Below are positions 41,263 through 49,463 of a stretch of 64,000 nucleotides of DNA, in pieces (position 1 is the stretch's first letter; every line of letters begins with the position of its first letter). The stretch lies in NCBI GenBank assembly GCA_963847985.1, contig CAWKBS010000008.1:372001-436000 (forward strand), written 5' to 3'. The notes under the pieces are model-generated. The model was not told where the DNA came from. It saw only the letters and a program-made list of their open reading frames with translations, and searched no databases. The position numbers and the translations under genes were made by a program. The DNA comes from JAIBJN01 sp963847985. Its GTDB lineage: Bacteria > Actinomycetota > Thermoleophilia > Gaiellales > Gaiellaceae.

Positions 41263-43059
41263 ATGACCGTAGTGCGCGCACCACGGGCGGTCGTGGGCCT
41301 CTTGGCCCTGGCGATCGCCGTTGCGGCGTGGAGCGTCGCCCCCGCCACAGCGGCCACGCAGTGGAATCCCCCCTCGAGCGAGTGCCCGCCGATCCTTCCG
41401 CTCGACCAGGTGTCGGCCGGCATGCGGGGCACGGCCGTCACGGTGACCCGCGGACGCACGCTCTCGACCCTCAACGTCGAGGTGCTGGGCGTGCTGCGGA
41501 ACGCCGTCGGGCCGGGACGCGACATCATCGTCGTCGACCTGTCCGGCACGGCCGTCACCGCGGCCGGAGGGCTCTGGGCGGGCGCCTCCGGGTCGCCGGT
41601 CTACTTCCGCACCGACGGGCGCGACCGGCTCGCCGGCGCGATCGCCTACGGGCTCGCGGGCGCAGGCTCCTCCCTGGCGGGCGTGACGCCGGCGCAGGAC
41701 ATGGTCGACGTGCTCGGCATCGGCGGCGACGCGGGTACCGCGGCGACCGTCGGCGTCCCTCGTCGGCTCGCGGCGCGCATGTCCGCCGCTTCCGGCCTCT
41801 CCATCACGCAGACCGCGGCGATGGCGCGCCTGAGGACGCCGCTCTCGGCGTCCGGCCTCACCGACCGCGGCCTCCGGCGGATGCAGGAGGCGATCGACCG
41901 CCAGGGCCTGCCGTTCATCGCCTACTCGGGCTCGTCGGCATCCAACAACCCGCCCGCGCCGACCGCCCGGCTCCGCCCCGGTGACACGTTCGCCGCGGCC
42001 ATGTCCCTCGGGGACGTCACAACGGCGGGCATCGGGACGACCACGTTCGTCTGCAACGGCAAGACGATTGCCTTCGGCCATCCGTTCAACTGGACCGGGG
42101 ACACGAGAATGGCCGTCCGCGCCGCCGACACGATCACGATCGTCAGGGACCCGATCATGGGGAGCTACAAGCTTGCGAACATCGCGGAGAGCGTCGGCAC
42201 GCTCACGCAGGACCGCCTCGCCGGCATCGCGGGAACGCTGGGCACCGCGCCCGCGGGCTCGCCGATCGCCAGCACCGTCACCGACCTCGACCTCGGCAGG
42301 ACCCGGGCCGGCCGGAGCGAGGCCATCTTCCCCGAGTTCCTGCCCTTCCTCGCCTTCACGCACCTCTTCCAGAACATCGACGTCACCATCGACCGGATCG
42401 GGGGCGGCAGCTCCGCGGTCGACTACGTCATCCGCGGCACGCGCGCGGGAGGCGCTCCCTGGGAGCTCGCGCGCTCGACGCGCTACGCCTCGCCCGACGA
42501 CATCTCCTTCGACTCGGTCGTCGAGCTCGGAGCCACGGCGCAGGCGCTCCAGGCCTACGCCGGCGAGGAGATCGTGGTGACGAGCATCGACGTCCCCAAG
42601 CTCCAGGTGACGAAGGCCTACCAGCGCTACGACGTGAAGGCGCTGCTCGTCTGGAACGGCTCGCGCTACGTCGCGCGCCAGTACGCATCGGCCCGGCCCG
42701 GTCGCAGGGTCCGCCTGCGCGCGGTGCTGCGCTCCGTCAGCACGAGGGCGACAGCCACCGTCGACCTGTCGCTGAGGGTTCCCCGGAACGCGCGCCGGAA
42801 CGGGTACATCGAGGTGCTCGGCGGCGGCTCGATCGGGCCCGAGGTTCCCTGCTTCATCGTCGACGAAGCATGCGTGGACGACACCGACCAGACGTTCGAC
42901 CAGCTCCTGAGCGCCTTCGCGAACCAGCCGCCGGGCGATGCCGTGGTCGCGCGCCTGCGGCTCGGCCCCGCGGGTGCGCTCCGTGCGCAGTCGAGCGTGC
43001 GCCGGGACACGGTGGTCGGCGGTCGCGCCGCGATCGGCTTCCTCCTCGTCAGGCGGTAG
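41263..43059 (+). CDS. Secreted SpoIVB/S55-like serine protease-domain protein
   Basis: A 598-residue exported protein with a signal peptide (about 1-31). It matches the SpoIVB peptidase S55-like group: LDQVSAGMRGTAVTV and NVEVLGVLRN are followed by GASGSPVYF (catalytic-type Ser109 region), later VTPAQDMVDVLG, and FGHPFNW at 271-277. The order Ser motif before the GHP motif is that of the non-sporulation members of the family. The C-terminal 250 residues are beta-rich. A GAGCGAGG ribosome site precedes ATG 41263. The 146 bases between tRNA-Leu and this gene hold a short hairpin (ATGCTG...CAGCAT, 41200-41219) and nothing else. Confidence 0.82.
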   Translation: MTVVRAPRAVVGLLALAIAVAAWSVAPATAATQWNPPSSECPPILPLDQVSAGMRGTAVTVTRGRTLSTLNVEVLGVLRNAVGPGRDIIVVDLSGTAVTAAGGLWAGASGSPVYFRTDGRDRLAGAIAYGLAGAGSSLAGVTPAQDMVDVLGIGGDAGTAATVGVPRRLAARMSAASGLSITQTAAMARLRTPLSASGLTDRGLRRMQEAIDRQGLPFIAYSGSSASNNPPAPTARLRPGDTFAAAMSLGDVTTAGIGTTTFVCNGKTIAFGHPFNWTGDTRMAVRAADTITIVRDPIMGSYKLANIAESVGTLTQDRLAGIAGTLGTAPAGSPIASTVTDLDLGRTRAGRSEAIFPEFLPFLAFTHLFQNIDVTIDRIGGGSSAVDYVIRGTRAGGAPWELARSTRYASPDDISFDSVVELGATAQALQAYAGEEIVVTSIDVPKLQVTKAYQRYDVKALLVWNGSRYVARQYASARPGRRVRLRAVLRSVSTRATATVDLSLRVPRNARRNGYIEVLGGGSIGPEVPCFIVDEACVDDTDQTFDQLLSAFANQPPGDAVVARLRLGPAGALRAQSSVRRDTVVGGRAAIGFLLVRR

Positions 43060-43087
43060 CCCTCCCTAGCAGGGAGAATCGCGCCGG

Positions 43088-43411
43088 ATGCTCCTCATCG
43101 GCGCGATCCTTCTCGCCGTCTTCGTCCTTCCCGAGCAGTGGGACCTCCCGGTGGTGCTCGCGGCCGCGGTCATCGAGGTCGGGGAGACGTTCTTCTGGCT
43201 CTGGTACTCGAAGCGGCGCCGGGTCCAGATGGGCCCGGAGACGCTCGTCGGGAGCGTCGGGCAGGTCGTGACGCCGTGCCGGCCGCTGGGCCAGGCGCGC
43301 GTCCAGGGGGAGCTCTGGCGGGCGCGCTGCGCCGAGGGCGCCGACGCGGGCGAGGCGGTGCGCGTGGTCGAGCTCGACGGGCTCACGCTCGTGGTGGAGC
43401 GTGCGGCGTAG
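43088..43411 (+). CDS. NfeD-like membrane protein
   Basis: A 107-residue protein with one or two short hydrophobic helices (about 2-32), a basic loop (SKRRRV), and a C-terminal OB-fold-like domain (about 50-107; ETLVGSVGQVVTPC, GELWRARC, VVELDGLTLVVER) typical of the short NfeD family. NfeD proteins accompany stomatin-like membrane proteins or proteases; no stomatin gene is next to it here. The secreted S55-like protease gene just upstream on the same strand may be functionally linked (inference). Confidence 0.82.
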   Translation: MLLIGAILLAVFVLPEQWDLPVVLAAAVIEVGETFFWLWYSKRRRVQMGPETLVGSVGQVVTPCRPLGQARVQGELWRARCAEGADAGEAVRVVELDGLTLVVERAA

Positions 43412-43414
43412 ACT
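43409..43414 (+). promoter_or_regulatory. -10 element TAGACT for leaderless CBS protein mRNA
   Basis: TAGACT overlaps the NfeD-like stop codon and ends six bases before GTG 43421. No ribosome binding site is visible. Confidence 0.5.
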
Positions 43415-43420
43415 CAGCCG

Positions 43421-43819
43421 GTGATCGTCCGCCACGCCCTCGTCGCCGACCCGCTCGTGCTGCAAGCCGACGCCCCCGCCCGCGAGGTCGCGGCCGTGCT
43501 CACGAAGCCGAACGTCGTCCACGTGCTCGTCGTGGACAACGACCTGCTCGTCGGCTCGGTCACGGAGGAGGCGGTCGTCGCCGCGGTTGCGGAGGGCCTC
43601 GACCTGCGGGAGCTGACCGCCGGCGAGCTCGCCGATCCCGACTTCCCCACGGTCGGCCCGGACACGCCGCTCGAGGAGGCGCTCCTGCTCATGGGCGAGA
43701 CGAGCCTGGAGCGCATGGCGGTGGTCGAGGACGGCCGCCTGCTCGGCATCCTGCCGCGCGAGCCGGTCGTCCGTCGCCTGGCCGAGGACGAGCCGCCGCC
43801 TCCGCCCGCGGACGACTAG
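43421..43819 (+). CDS. Two-CBS-domain protein
   Basis: A 133-residue stand-alone pair of CBS motifs (about 1-60 and 66-125). The first holds VVHVLVVDNDLLVGSVTEEAVV and the second LERMAVVEDGRLLGILPREPVV, the usual strand-turn-strand of adenosine-nucleotide-binding CBS modules. Such proteins sense AMP, ATP or SAM and control a partner. The Pro-rich acidic tail is probably disordered. The gene converges on ppx and the two stops overlap by four bases. Confidence 0.9.
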   Translation: MIVRHALVADPLVLQADAPAREVAAVLTKPNVVHVLVVDNDLLVGSVTEEAVVAAVAEGLDLRELTAGELADPDFPTVGPDTPLEEALLLMGETSLERMAVVEDGRLLGILPREPVVRRLAEDEPPPPPADD

Positions 43820-44748
43820 CAGCAGGTGTAGGCGCCCGGGGGAGCGGCGCCTTCGGTGCGCTCGGGCAGCTCCGCGGCCGCGAGGGCGGCGCCGTGGAGG
43901 AGGTCGTGCTCGCTGACCTCGAGCTCGCCGAGGCCGTAGCGGTGGAGCGTCTCGTCGAGGACGAGCCCGCCCGCGACGATCACCGGCGCGCGGTCGGGGT
44001 GGAGCCCGCGCAGCCCGCGGAGCCGGGATACCGGAAGCGCGGCGAGCCGTTCGACCTCGGCCGAGATCCAGCCGGCGTCGAGCCGGTGGCCGTGGACGAG
44101 GTCGGGCTGCTCCTCGGCCAGGCCCAGCGAGAGCGTGGCCAGGGTCGTCACCGTCCCGGCGACGCCGATCGCGTGCGCGGGGCTCGGCTCGTCCGGGAGC
44201 AGGGCGCGGACGTGCTCGCGACAGGCCTCGAGCTCCGCCGGCGCCGGCGGATCCGAGTGGAGGAATCGCTCGGTCAGGCGCACGCAGCCGAGGTCGAGGC
44301 TCCGGTGCCAGCCGTCCAGGACGAGCTCGGTCGAGCCGCCGCCGACGTCGACGACCATCGTCCCGGGCGGAAGCTCCCGCCCGGCGGCGACGCCCCGGAA
44401 GGTCAGCTGCGCCTCCTCGTCCCCGCTCAGGAGCCGCGTCGCGAACCCGTAGCTCCATTCGATCTCGCCCAGGAAGGCCTCGCCGTTCTCCGCGTCCCGC
44501 ACGGCGCTCGTCGCCACTGCGAGCGTGCGCTCCGCCCCGAGCTCGTCCAGGAGGCGCCGGTAACCGGAGAGCGCGTTGCGGACGCGTGCGAGGGCGGTGG
44601 GGAGGAGGAGCCTCCGCGTGTCGACGCCTTCCCCCAGGCGCGTGATCGTCAGCCGGCGCTCCACCTCTCGCGCGGCGCCGTCCTCGACGTCGGCCACGAG
44701 CAGGCGCGTCGAGTTCGTCCCCAGGTCGACGACGCCGACGCGCGTCAC
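43816..44748 (-). CDS. Ppx/GppA exopolyphosphatase family protein
   Basis: A 310-residue ASKHA-fold phosphatase that removes phosphate from polyphosphate or pppGpp. Motifs are VVDLGTNSTRLLVADV (phosphate 1), VATSAVRDAENGEAF, MVVDVGGGSTELVL (phosphate 2) and VAGTVTTLATL. The length is that of the short, actinobacterial Ppx form lacking the HD-like C-terminal domain. GTG 44748 overlaps the stop of the upstream coiled-coil gene (GTGA). In many Actinobacteria ppx follows DUF501; here it lies 41 kb away. Confidence 0.93.
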   Translation of the reverse strand: MTRVGVVDLGTNSTRLLVADVEDGAAREVERRLTITRLGEGVDTRRLLLPTALARVRNALSGYRRLLDELGAERTLAVATSAVRDAENGEAFLGEIEWSYGFATRLLSGDEEAQLTFRGVAAGRELPPGTMVVDVGGGSTELVLDGWHRSLDLGCVRLTERFLHSDPPAPAELEACREHVRALLPDEPSPAHAIGVAGTVTTLATLSLGLAEEQPDLVHGHRLDAGWISAEVERLAALPVSRLRGLRGLHPDRAPVIVAGGLVLDETLHRYGLGELEVSEHDLLHGAALAAAELPERTEGAAPPGAYTCC

Positions 44749-45065
44749 TTCTTGAAGTATCGGCTCCGCGCCCGCCGGGGCCCGCCGGTCGCCTCGGAGA
44801 ACGCCGAGGTCAGCACCTTCAGCCCCGCGAGCGAGCCGTCCAGCTCGGCACGCTTGCGCGAGACCTCGTCCATTCGCGCCTGCGCGTGGGCCATCCGGCG
44901 CTCGATCTCTTCCGCCGAGCGGGCAAGCTCGTCCACGCGCGCCTGAATCCCTTCGGCGGCCGCGCTCAGCCGCTTCAGCCGCTTGTAGGCGAAGGCTGAG
45001 AAGACGGCCGTCGCCACCAGCGCGAGCAGGAAGATCCCGAAGGCGAGCCAGCTCCACCAGGGCAC
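44745..45065 (-). CDS. Membrane-anchored coiled-coil protein
   Basis: A 106-residue protein with an N-terminal membrane helix (about 3-24; WWSWLAFGIFLLALVATAVF) and a coiled coil (about 30-80; AEGIQARVDELARSAEEIERRM), ending in a basic tail RSRYFKK. GTG 45065 is chosen because longer reading would run into the initiator tRNA gene. TAGCAT (45073-45078, minus strand) sits seven bases upstream. It is translationally coupled to ppx. No function known; possibly a membrane tether. Confidence 0.75.
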   Translation of the reverse strand: MPWWSWLAFGIFLLALVATAVFSAFAYKRLKRLSAAAEGIQARVDELARSAEEIERRMAHAQARMDEVSRKRAELDGSLAGLKVLTSAFSEATGGPRRARSRYFKK

Positions 45066-45072
45066 GGATCGG

Positions 45073-45082
45073 ATGCTATCCT
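45073..45082. promoter_or_regulatory. Back-to-back -10 elements of ppx operon and initiator tRNA
   Basis: On the minus strand TAGCAT (45073-45078) is placed seven bases before GTG 45065. On the plus strand TATCCT (45077-45082) is eleven bases before the tRNA-fMet gene. The two -10 boxes overlap, so the divergent transcripts should compete for polymerase. Confidence 0.35.
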
Positions 45083-45093
45083 TGCCGCTGCGA

Positions 45094-45167
45094 CGCGGGG
45101 TGGAGCAGCCAGGTAGCTCGCCGGGCTCATAACCCGGAGGTCGCAGGTTCAAATCCTGCCCCCGCTA
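45094..45167 (+). tRNA. Initiator tRNA-Met (anticodon CAU)
   Basis: A 74-base tRNA with anticodon loop CTCATAA and stem CCGGG/CCCGG, which carries the three consecutive G:C pairs of initiator tRNAs. The first acceptor position is a C1-U72 mismatch, the unpaired end that marks formyl-methionine initiators. T arm is GCAGG-TTCAAAT-CCTGC and the discriminator is A. CCA is not encoded. It is followed at once by a strong terminator. Confidence 0.97.
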
Positions 45168-45171
45168 CTCG

Positions 45172-45204
45172 GAAAGCCCTGCTCTTGCAGGGCTTTCTCG
45201 TTTT
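45172..45204 (+). terminator. Intrinsic terminator of initiator tRNA
   Basis: GAAAGCCCTGC (45172-45182) pairs perfectly with GCAGGGCTTTC (45187-45197) across a TCTT loop, and is followed by TCGTTTT. This is a textbook rho-independent terminator and the best in the window. Confidence 0.93.
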
Positions 45205-45219
45205 CGACACGAGGGGCCG

Positions 45220-46203
45220 CTAGCTACGCCCGGCGGTGCCCGGCTGTCGGTCGAGGTGGCTCGCAAGATCCATCTCGACAACGGCGGGCCGGGGCGCTGT
45301 GTCGACGGCCAGGCGGAAGACGTCGGGGCGGTTGTAGTGGCCCACGGGATCGAAGAAGCGACGCCCGGTGCGGACGAGGTCCAGGTCGAGCTCGGCGGTC
45401 ACGACGCGCTCCTCCTCGCGCACCGGCCCCGCCAGCACCGCGCCGGTCGGGTCGACGATGATCGTGTTCCCGGGCATGAGCCAGCCGCCGTCCCGTTCGC
45501 GGTCCTCGGGCGGGTAGAGCCTTTCGGGATCAGGAATCGAGGCCGGGATCTGATCGGCGTGGATGCACGGATTGACCCCGATCACGAACATCCGCCCCTC
45601 CCGAGCGATATGCCGCATCGTCGCCACCCAGGCATCGCCGGTCGCGAGCGTCGGCGCGACCCAGACGTCCACGCCCTGTGAGTACAGGTAGAAGCGCGCC
45701 AGCGGCATGTAGTTCTCCCAGCAGATCAGCCCGCCGAGCCGGCCGAACGGCGTCGCGATCGGCCGCAGCGTGGATCCGTCGCCCATCCCCCAGACCGTCC
45801 GCTCCGATCCTGTCGGCATCAGCTTGCGGTGGATGTCCGCGAGGGCCCCGTCCGGGGCGAAGTACAGAAGCGTGTTGTAGATCGTCCCGCCCTCGCGCTC
45901 GTCGACCCCGACGACGAGCCAGACGCCGGCTTCACGGGCGATGTCACCGAGCTTCGCCGTCGCCGGGCCCGGCACGACGACTGCCTGGTCGGCGAGCAAG
46001 CCGAACCACTCGTCGTCGCCGTCCCAGATCCGCGCCGTGTCGATCCACACCGGCGGTCCCGGGACGAACGCCTCGGGGAACACAACGAGTTCGGCTCCGT
46101 CGTCTGCGGCGCTGCGGGTGAGATCGGCAACGCGGGCAAGCGTGGCCTCCAGATCCATGAGGACCGGCGCTGCCTGGACCGCTGCGACCCGAAGCACGGT
46201 CAT
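45220..46203 (-). CDS. Nitrilase (second copy)
   Basis: A 327-residue nitrilase with triad E44 in FPEAFVP, K127 in IHRKLMPT and C161 in LICWENYMP. It shares the catalytic-Cys segment and much of the framework with the enzyme at 32918, but has a longer C-terminus (VEMDLASHLDRQPG), as in true aliphatic or aryl-aliphatic nitrilases. It hydrolyses nitriles to acids and ammonia. It stands alone between the tRNA terminator and an MBL-fold gene on the same strand (54-base gap). Confidence 0.91.
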   Translation of the reverse strand: MTVLRVAAVQAAPVLMDLEATLARVADLTRSAADDGAELVVFPEAFVPGPPVWIDTARIWDGDDEWFGLLADQAVVVPGPATAKLGDIAREAGVWLVVGVDEREGGTIYNTLLYFAPDGALADIHRKLMPTGSERTVWGMGDGSTLRPIATPFGRLGGLICWENYMPLARFYLYSQGVDVWVAPTLATGDAWVATMRHIAREGRMFVIGVNPCIHADQIPASIPDPERLYPPEDRERDGGWLMPGNTIIVDPTGAVLAGPVREEERVVTAELDLDLVRTGRRFFDPVGHYNRPDVFRLAVDTAPRPAVVEMDLASHLDRQPGTAGRS

Positions 46204-46257
46204 CGACCGGATCGTCGCACGCCTCGCCCGAGGGCGCCAACGCGACCTACGGGCTGA

Positions 46258-47250
46258 TCAGCCGTCGTCTGCCCCGAACTCGAAGCGCGTCCCGACGCTG
46301 TTCTGGATGAATGCCCCGGGGAACCGGGCGGCCAGCGCGTGCGTGGCGCGCCAGCCGGTGCAATGGGTGGGCACGAGGTAGTCGGGCGCCAGCTCCGCGA
46401 ACGCGTCGCAGACCGGGTCGATCGCCGGCTCGAACGCCCGGCCGCTGAGGTGGAAGCCTCCGATGACGGCGTGGACGCGGTCCTCGCCGGTCAGCTTCTG
46501 CGCGTAGCGCAGGATGTTGACGATGCCGGAGTGCCCGCAGCCGGTCAGGACGACGAGACCGCGGCCGCGCAGCAGGGCCACGAGGGCCTGATCGTCGAGG
46601 ATCAGGGGATCGGGCTGCCACCCACCGTCCCGGTGGGCCTCATGACCCGGAAACCCGCGCTCGAACTCGGTCGTCCGGTCGACCTCGCCGGTGACCAGGA
46701 GCGAGCCGTCGAGCAGGAAGGAGGGCTGCTGCTGCTCGACGATCTCGAAGCCCGCGCCCTGCAGCGCGTTCCGGCTCGTCGTGGGGAGCTCGAACGGGTC
46801 GCGCCCCGGGAACGCGACGCGGCGGCGGGCCCAGAACTCGGGGTGGATGAGGACGGGCATGCTCGCGCGCCCGAGCTTGCCCACCAAGCCCTCCATGCCA
46901 GTGACGTGATCCCAGTGGCCGTGGCTGAGCACGATGATGTCGATGTCGTCCGGCGGCAGGTCGAGCCGGCGCATGTTCTCCACGAGACCGGTGGGAGTCC
47001 GGCCCGCGTCGAACAGGACGCGTGTCTGCCGGTCGCCCTTGGTGATCGTCACGAGCGCGGAAAACCCGTGCTCGGCGAGCAGCGCATCATCGGTGTCGCC
47101 GCCTGCGAAGAGCGACGCCGGCATTCGCGGCGCGGCCGCCATGGGAGGCCGCTTCGCCGGGCCTTCGTCGGCGAGCAGCGAATCCGTCACGTTGTCCACG
47201 AGCGTGGTCACCGTGATCGCATCGACGGGCTCGAGCGGGATCGCCTCCAT
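46258..47250 (-). CDS. Metallo-beta-lactamase-fold hydrolase (dihydropterin synthase-like group)
   Basis: A 330-residue MBL-fold protein. Metal ligands appear in SHGHWDHVTG (about 110-119), VLTGCGHSG and PTHCTGW, the layout seen in the archaeal/bacterial group related to ribofuranosylaminobenzene-5'-phosphate (dihydropterin) synthase. TLVDNVTDSLLADEGP near the start is typical of the same group. The true substrate is uncertain. It lies upstream of the nitrilase on the same strand and is divergent from the fused E1 dehydrogenase gene. Confidence 0.85.
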   Translation of the reverse strand: MEAIPLEPVDAITVTTLVDNVTDSLLADEGPAKRPPMAAAPRMPASLFAGGDTDDALLAEHGFSALVTITKGDRQTRVLFDAGRTPTGLVENMRRLDLPPDDIDIIVLSHGHWDHVTGMEGLVGKLGRASMPVLIHPEFWARRRVAFPGRDPFELPTTSRNALQGAGFEIVEQQQPSFLLDGSLLVTGEVDRTTEFERGFPGHEAHRDGGWQPDPLILDDQALVALLRGRGLVVLTGCGHSGIVNILRYAQKLTGEDRVHAVIGGFHLSGRAFEPAIDPVCDAFAELAPDYLVPTHCTGWRATHALAARFPGAFIQNSVGTRFEFGADDG

Positions 47251-47308
47251 CGGCCCCCTAGGTTGCCACAGGTGTCATTGCACAGGCGCCCCTGTCAGGC
47301 TGTGCGCG

Positions 47309-49417
47309 ATGAACCCCGACCCCCTCGAGACCTACCTGCTCGACAGCCTTCGGGCGCTGCCGGCCGGGGGTACCGGCAGCGACGCTGCTCAGGCGGAAGC
47401 GCTCTGGCGGGCGCAGGTTCGCAGCCGCCTGTGCGATTTTGCGGCGCGCGCCTTGCAGAGCACGGGGCGCAGCTTCTACTCGATCGCGTCGGCCGGGCAC
47501 GAGTCGAACGCGGCGGTCGCGCTGGCGCTCGCGCCGACCGACCCGGCGCTCCTCCACTACCGCTCCGGCGCCTTCTACCTCGCGCGGGCGGGGCAGGTGG
47601 GCCGGGACGGGGTTCGCGACATCCTGTGCGGGGTCACGGCCGCGCGGGAGGAGCCGATCGCGGGCGGCCGCCACAAGGTCTTCGGCAACCACGCCCTCGC
47701 GGTCATCCCGCAGACGTCGACGATCGCGTCCCACCTGCCGCGCGCCGTCGGCGTCGCGTTCGCGATCGAGCGGGCGCGGAAGCTCGGCGTCGAGTCGGCC
47801 TGGCCTGCGGACGCGGTGGTCGTGTGCAGCTTCGGCGACGCCTCCGTCAACCACGCGGCGGCTCAGGCGGCCCTGAACAGCGCCGCGCACCTCGCGCACC
47901 AGGGGTTGCCGCTGCCGCTCCTCTTCCTGTGCGAGGACAACAGGCTCGGGATCAGCGTCCGCTCGCCCGAGGGGTGGGTCGAGTCGGCGCTGCGCGCCCG
48001 CCCGGCGCTTCGCTACGAGGCCGCAGCGGGCGACGACCCGGAGCTCGTCCTCGAGACGGCACAGGACCTCGTCGACGCGATCCGCGAGGAGCGCCGGCCC
48101 GGCGTGCTCCACCTGCGCACGGTCCGTTTCCTGAGCCACGCCGGCGCCGACGTCGAGACGGCGTACAGGACGCCGCAGGAGATCCGCGCCGACTGGGACG
48201 CGGACCCGCTGCTGGCGACCGGACGCTGGCTCGCCGCGGCCGGCGTGAAGACGGGGGAGGAGCTGGCGAACGACTACCTCGGCGAGCGCGAGCGCGTGCT
48301 CGCCGCCGCGCAGGATGCGGCTCGCCTGCCGCAGCTCGAGTCGGCCGAGGACGTCATGCGGCCCCTCGCCCCGCGAACCGCACCTCCGGCGGGGAGCGAG
48401 GCGGGCGGCGACGAGCCGGTCACGCTGGCGCAGGCGATCAACCTCGCCCTCGCGGACGGGCTCGAGCGGGACAGCACGGTGCTCCTCTTCGGCGAGGACG
48501 TCGCGGTCAAGGGCGGCGTCTACGGCGTCACGCGCGGCCTGCAGCGGCGGTTCGGCGCGGGGCGCGTGTTCGACACGCTGCTCGACGAGACGTCGATCCT
48601 CGGCCTCGCGCTCGGCACGGCCGTCAGCGGCTTCCTGCCCGTGCCCGAGATCCAGTACCTCGCGTACCTGCACAACGCCGAGGATCAGCTCCGCGGGGAG
48701 GCCGCGACCCTGCAGTTCTTCTCGCAGGGGCAGTACCGGAACGGCATGGTGATCCGGATCGCCGGGTTCGGCTACCAGAAGGGCTTCGGCGGGCACTTCC
48801 ACAACGACGACGCGGTCGGGGTGCTCCGCGACATCCCCGGGATCGTGATCGCGTCGCCGGGACGGCCCGACGACGCCGCCGCGATGCTGCGGACGTGCCT
48901 CGACTCGGCGCGGGTCGACGGGAGCGTCTGCGTCTTCCTCGAGCCGATCGCGCTCTACCACACGCGGGACCTGCACGAGGACGGAGACGAGGGCTGGCTC
49001 GCGCCGGCCGCGGGCGAGGCGCCGCTCGGGGCGGCGCGCGTCTACGGCGACGGCGGTGACCTGACGCTCGTGTCCTGGGCGAACGGTCTGCGCATGTCGC
49101 TGCGGGTCGCGCGCAGGCTCGAGGCGCAAGGCGTGCGTGTGCGTGTGGTCGACCTCCGTTGGCTGGCGCCGCTCCCGCTCGGCGACCTCCTGCGCGAGGC
49201 CGCCGCGACCGGCCGCGTGCTCGTGGTCGACGAGACGCGTCGCACCGGCGGCGTCTCGGAAGGCGTCGTGGCGTCGCTCGTGGACGCCGGCTTCGACGGG
49301 CGGCTCGCCCGCGTGGCGAGCAAGGACTCGTTCATCCCGCTCGGCGACGCCTCGAGCCTCGTGCTGCTGTCGGAGGCCGAGATCGAGCAGGCTGCGCTCG
49401 CGCTGTGCCGTAGCTAG
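47309..49417 (+). CDS. Fused E1 alpha-beta subunit of a 2-oxoacid dehydrogenase
   Basis: A 702-residue thiamin diphosphate enzyme in which the alpha part (about 1-345) and beta part (about 360-702) of a branched-chain/acetoin-type E1 are on one chain. The alpha half has HESNAAVALAL, the GDASVN segment for cofactor binding and a histidine in GRHKVFGNH. The beta half has LFGEDVAVKGGVYGVT, FDTLLDETSILGLALG, EIQYLAYLHNAEDQ and a terminal DETRRTGGVSEG. It decarboxylates a 2-oxoacid and passes the acyl group to an E2 lipoyl protein; no E2 or E3 is nearby. Confidence 0.9.
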   Translation: MNPDPLETYLLDSLRALPAGGTGSDAAQAEALWRAQVRSRLCDFAARALQSTGRSFYSIASAGHESNAAVALALAPTDPALLHYRSGAFYLARAGQVGRDGVRDILCGVTAAREEPIAGGRHKVFGNHALAVIPQTSTIASHLPRAVGVAFAIERARKLGVESAWPADAVVVCSFGDASVNHAAAQAALNSAAHLAHQGLPLPLLFLCEDNRLGISVRSPEGWVESALRARPALRYEAAAGDDPELVLETAQDLVDAIREERRPGVLHLRTVRFLSHAGADVETAYRTPQEIRADWDADPLLATGRWLAAAGVKTGEELANDYLGERERVLAAAQDAARLPQLESAEDVMRPLAPRTAPPAGSEAGGDEPVTLAQAINLALADGLERDSTVLLFGEDVAVKGGVYGVTRGLQRRFGAGRVFDTLLDETSILGLALGTAVSGFLPVPEIQYLAYLHNAEDQLRGEAATLQFFSQGQYRNGMVIRIAGFGYQKGFGGHFHNDDAVGVLRDIPGIVIASPGRPDDAAAMLRTCLDSARVDGSVCVFLEPIALYHTRDLHEDGDEGWLAPAAGEAPLGAARVYGDGGDLTLVSWANGLRMSLRVARRLEAQGVRVRVVDLRWLAPLPLGDLLREAAATGRVLVVDETRRTGGVSEGVVASLVDAGFDGRLARVASKDSFIPLGDASSLVLLSEAEIEQAALALCRS

Positions 49418-49463
49418 GAGCGATCGTCGGTAACGTTCTGCGGGCCCGCCGACAGTTACGGGT

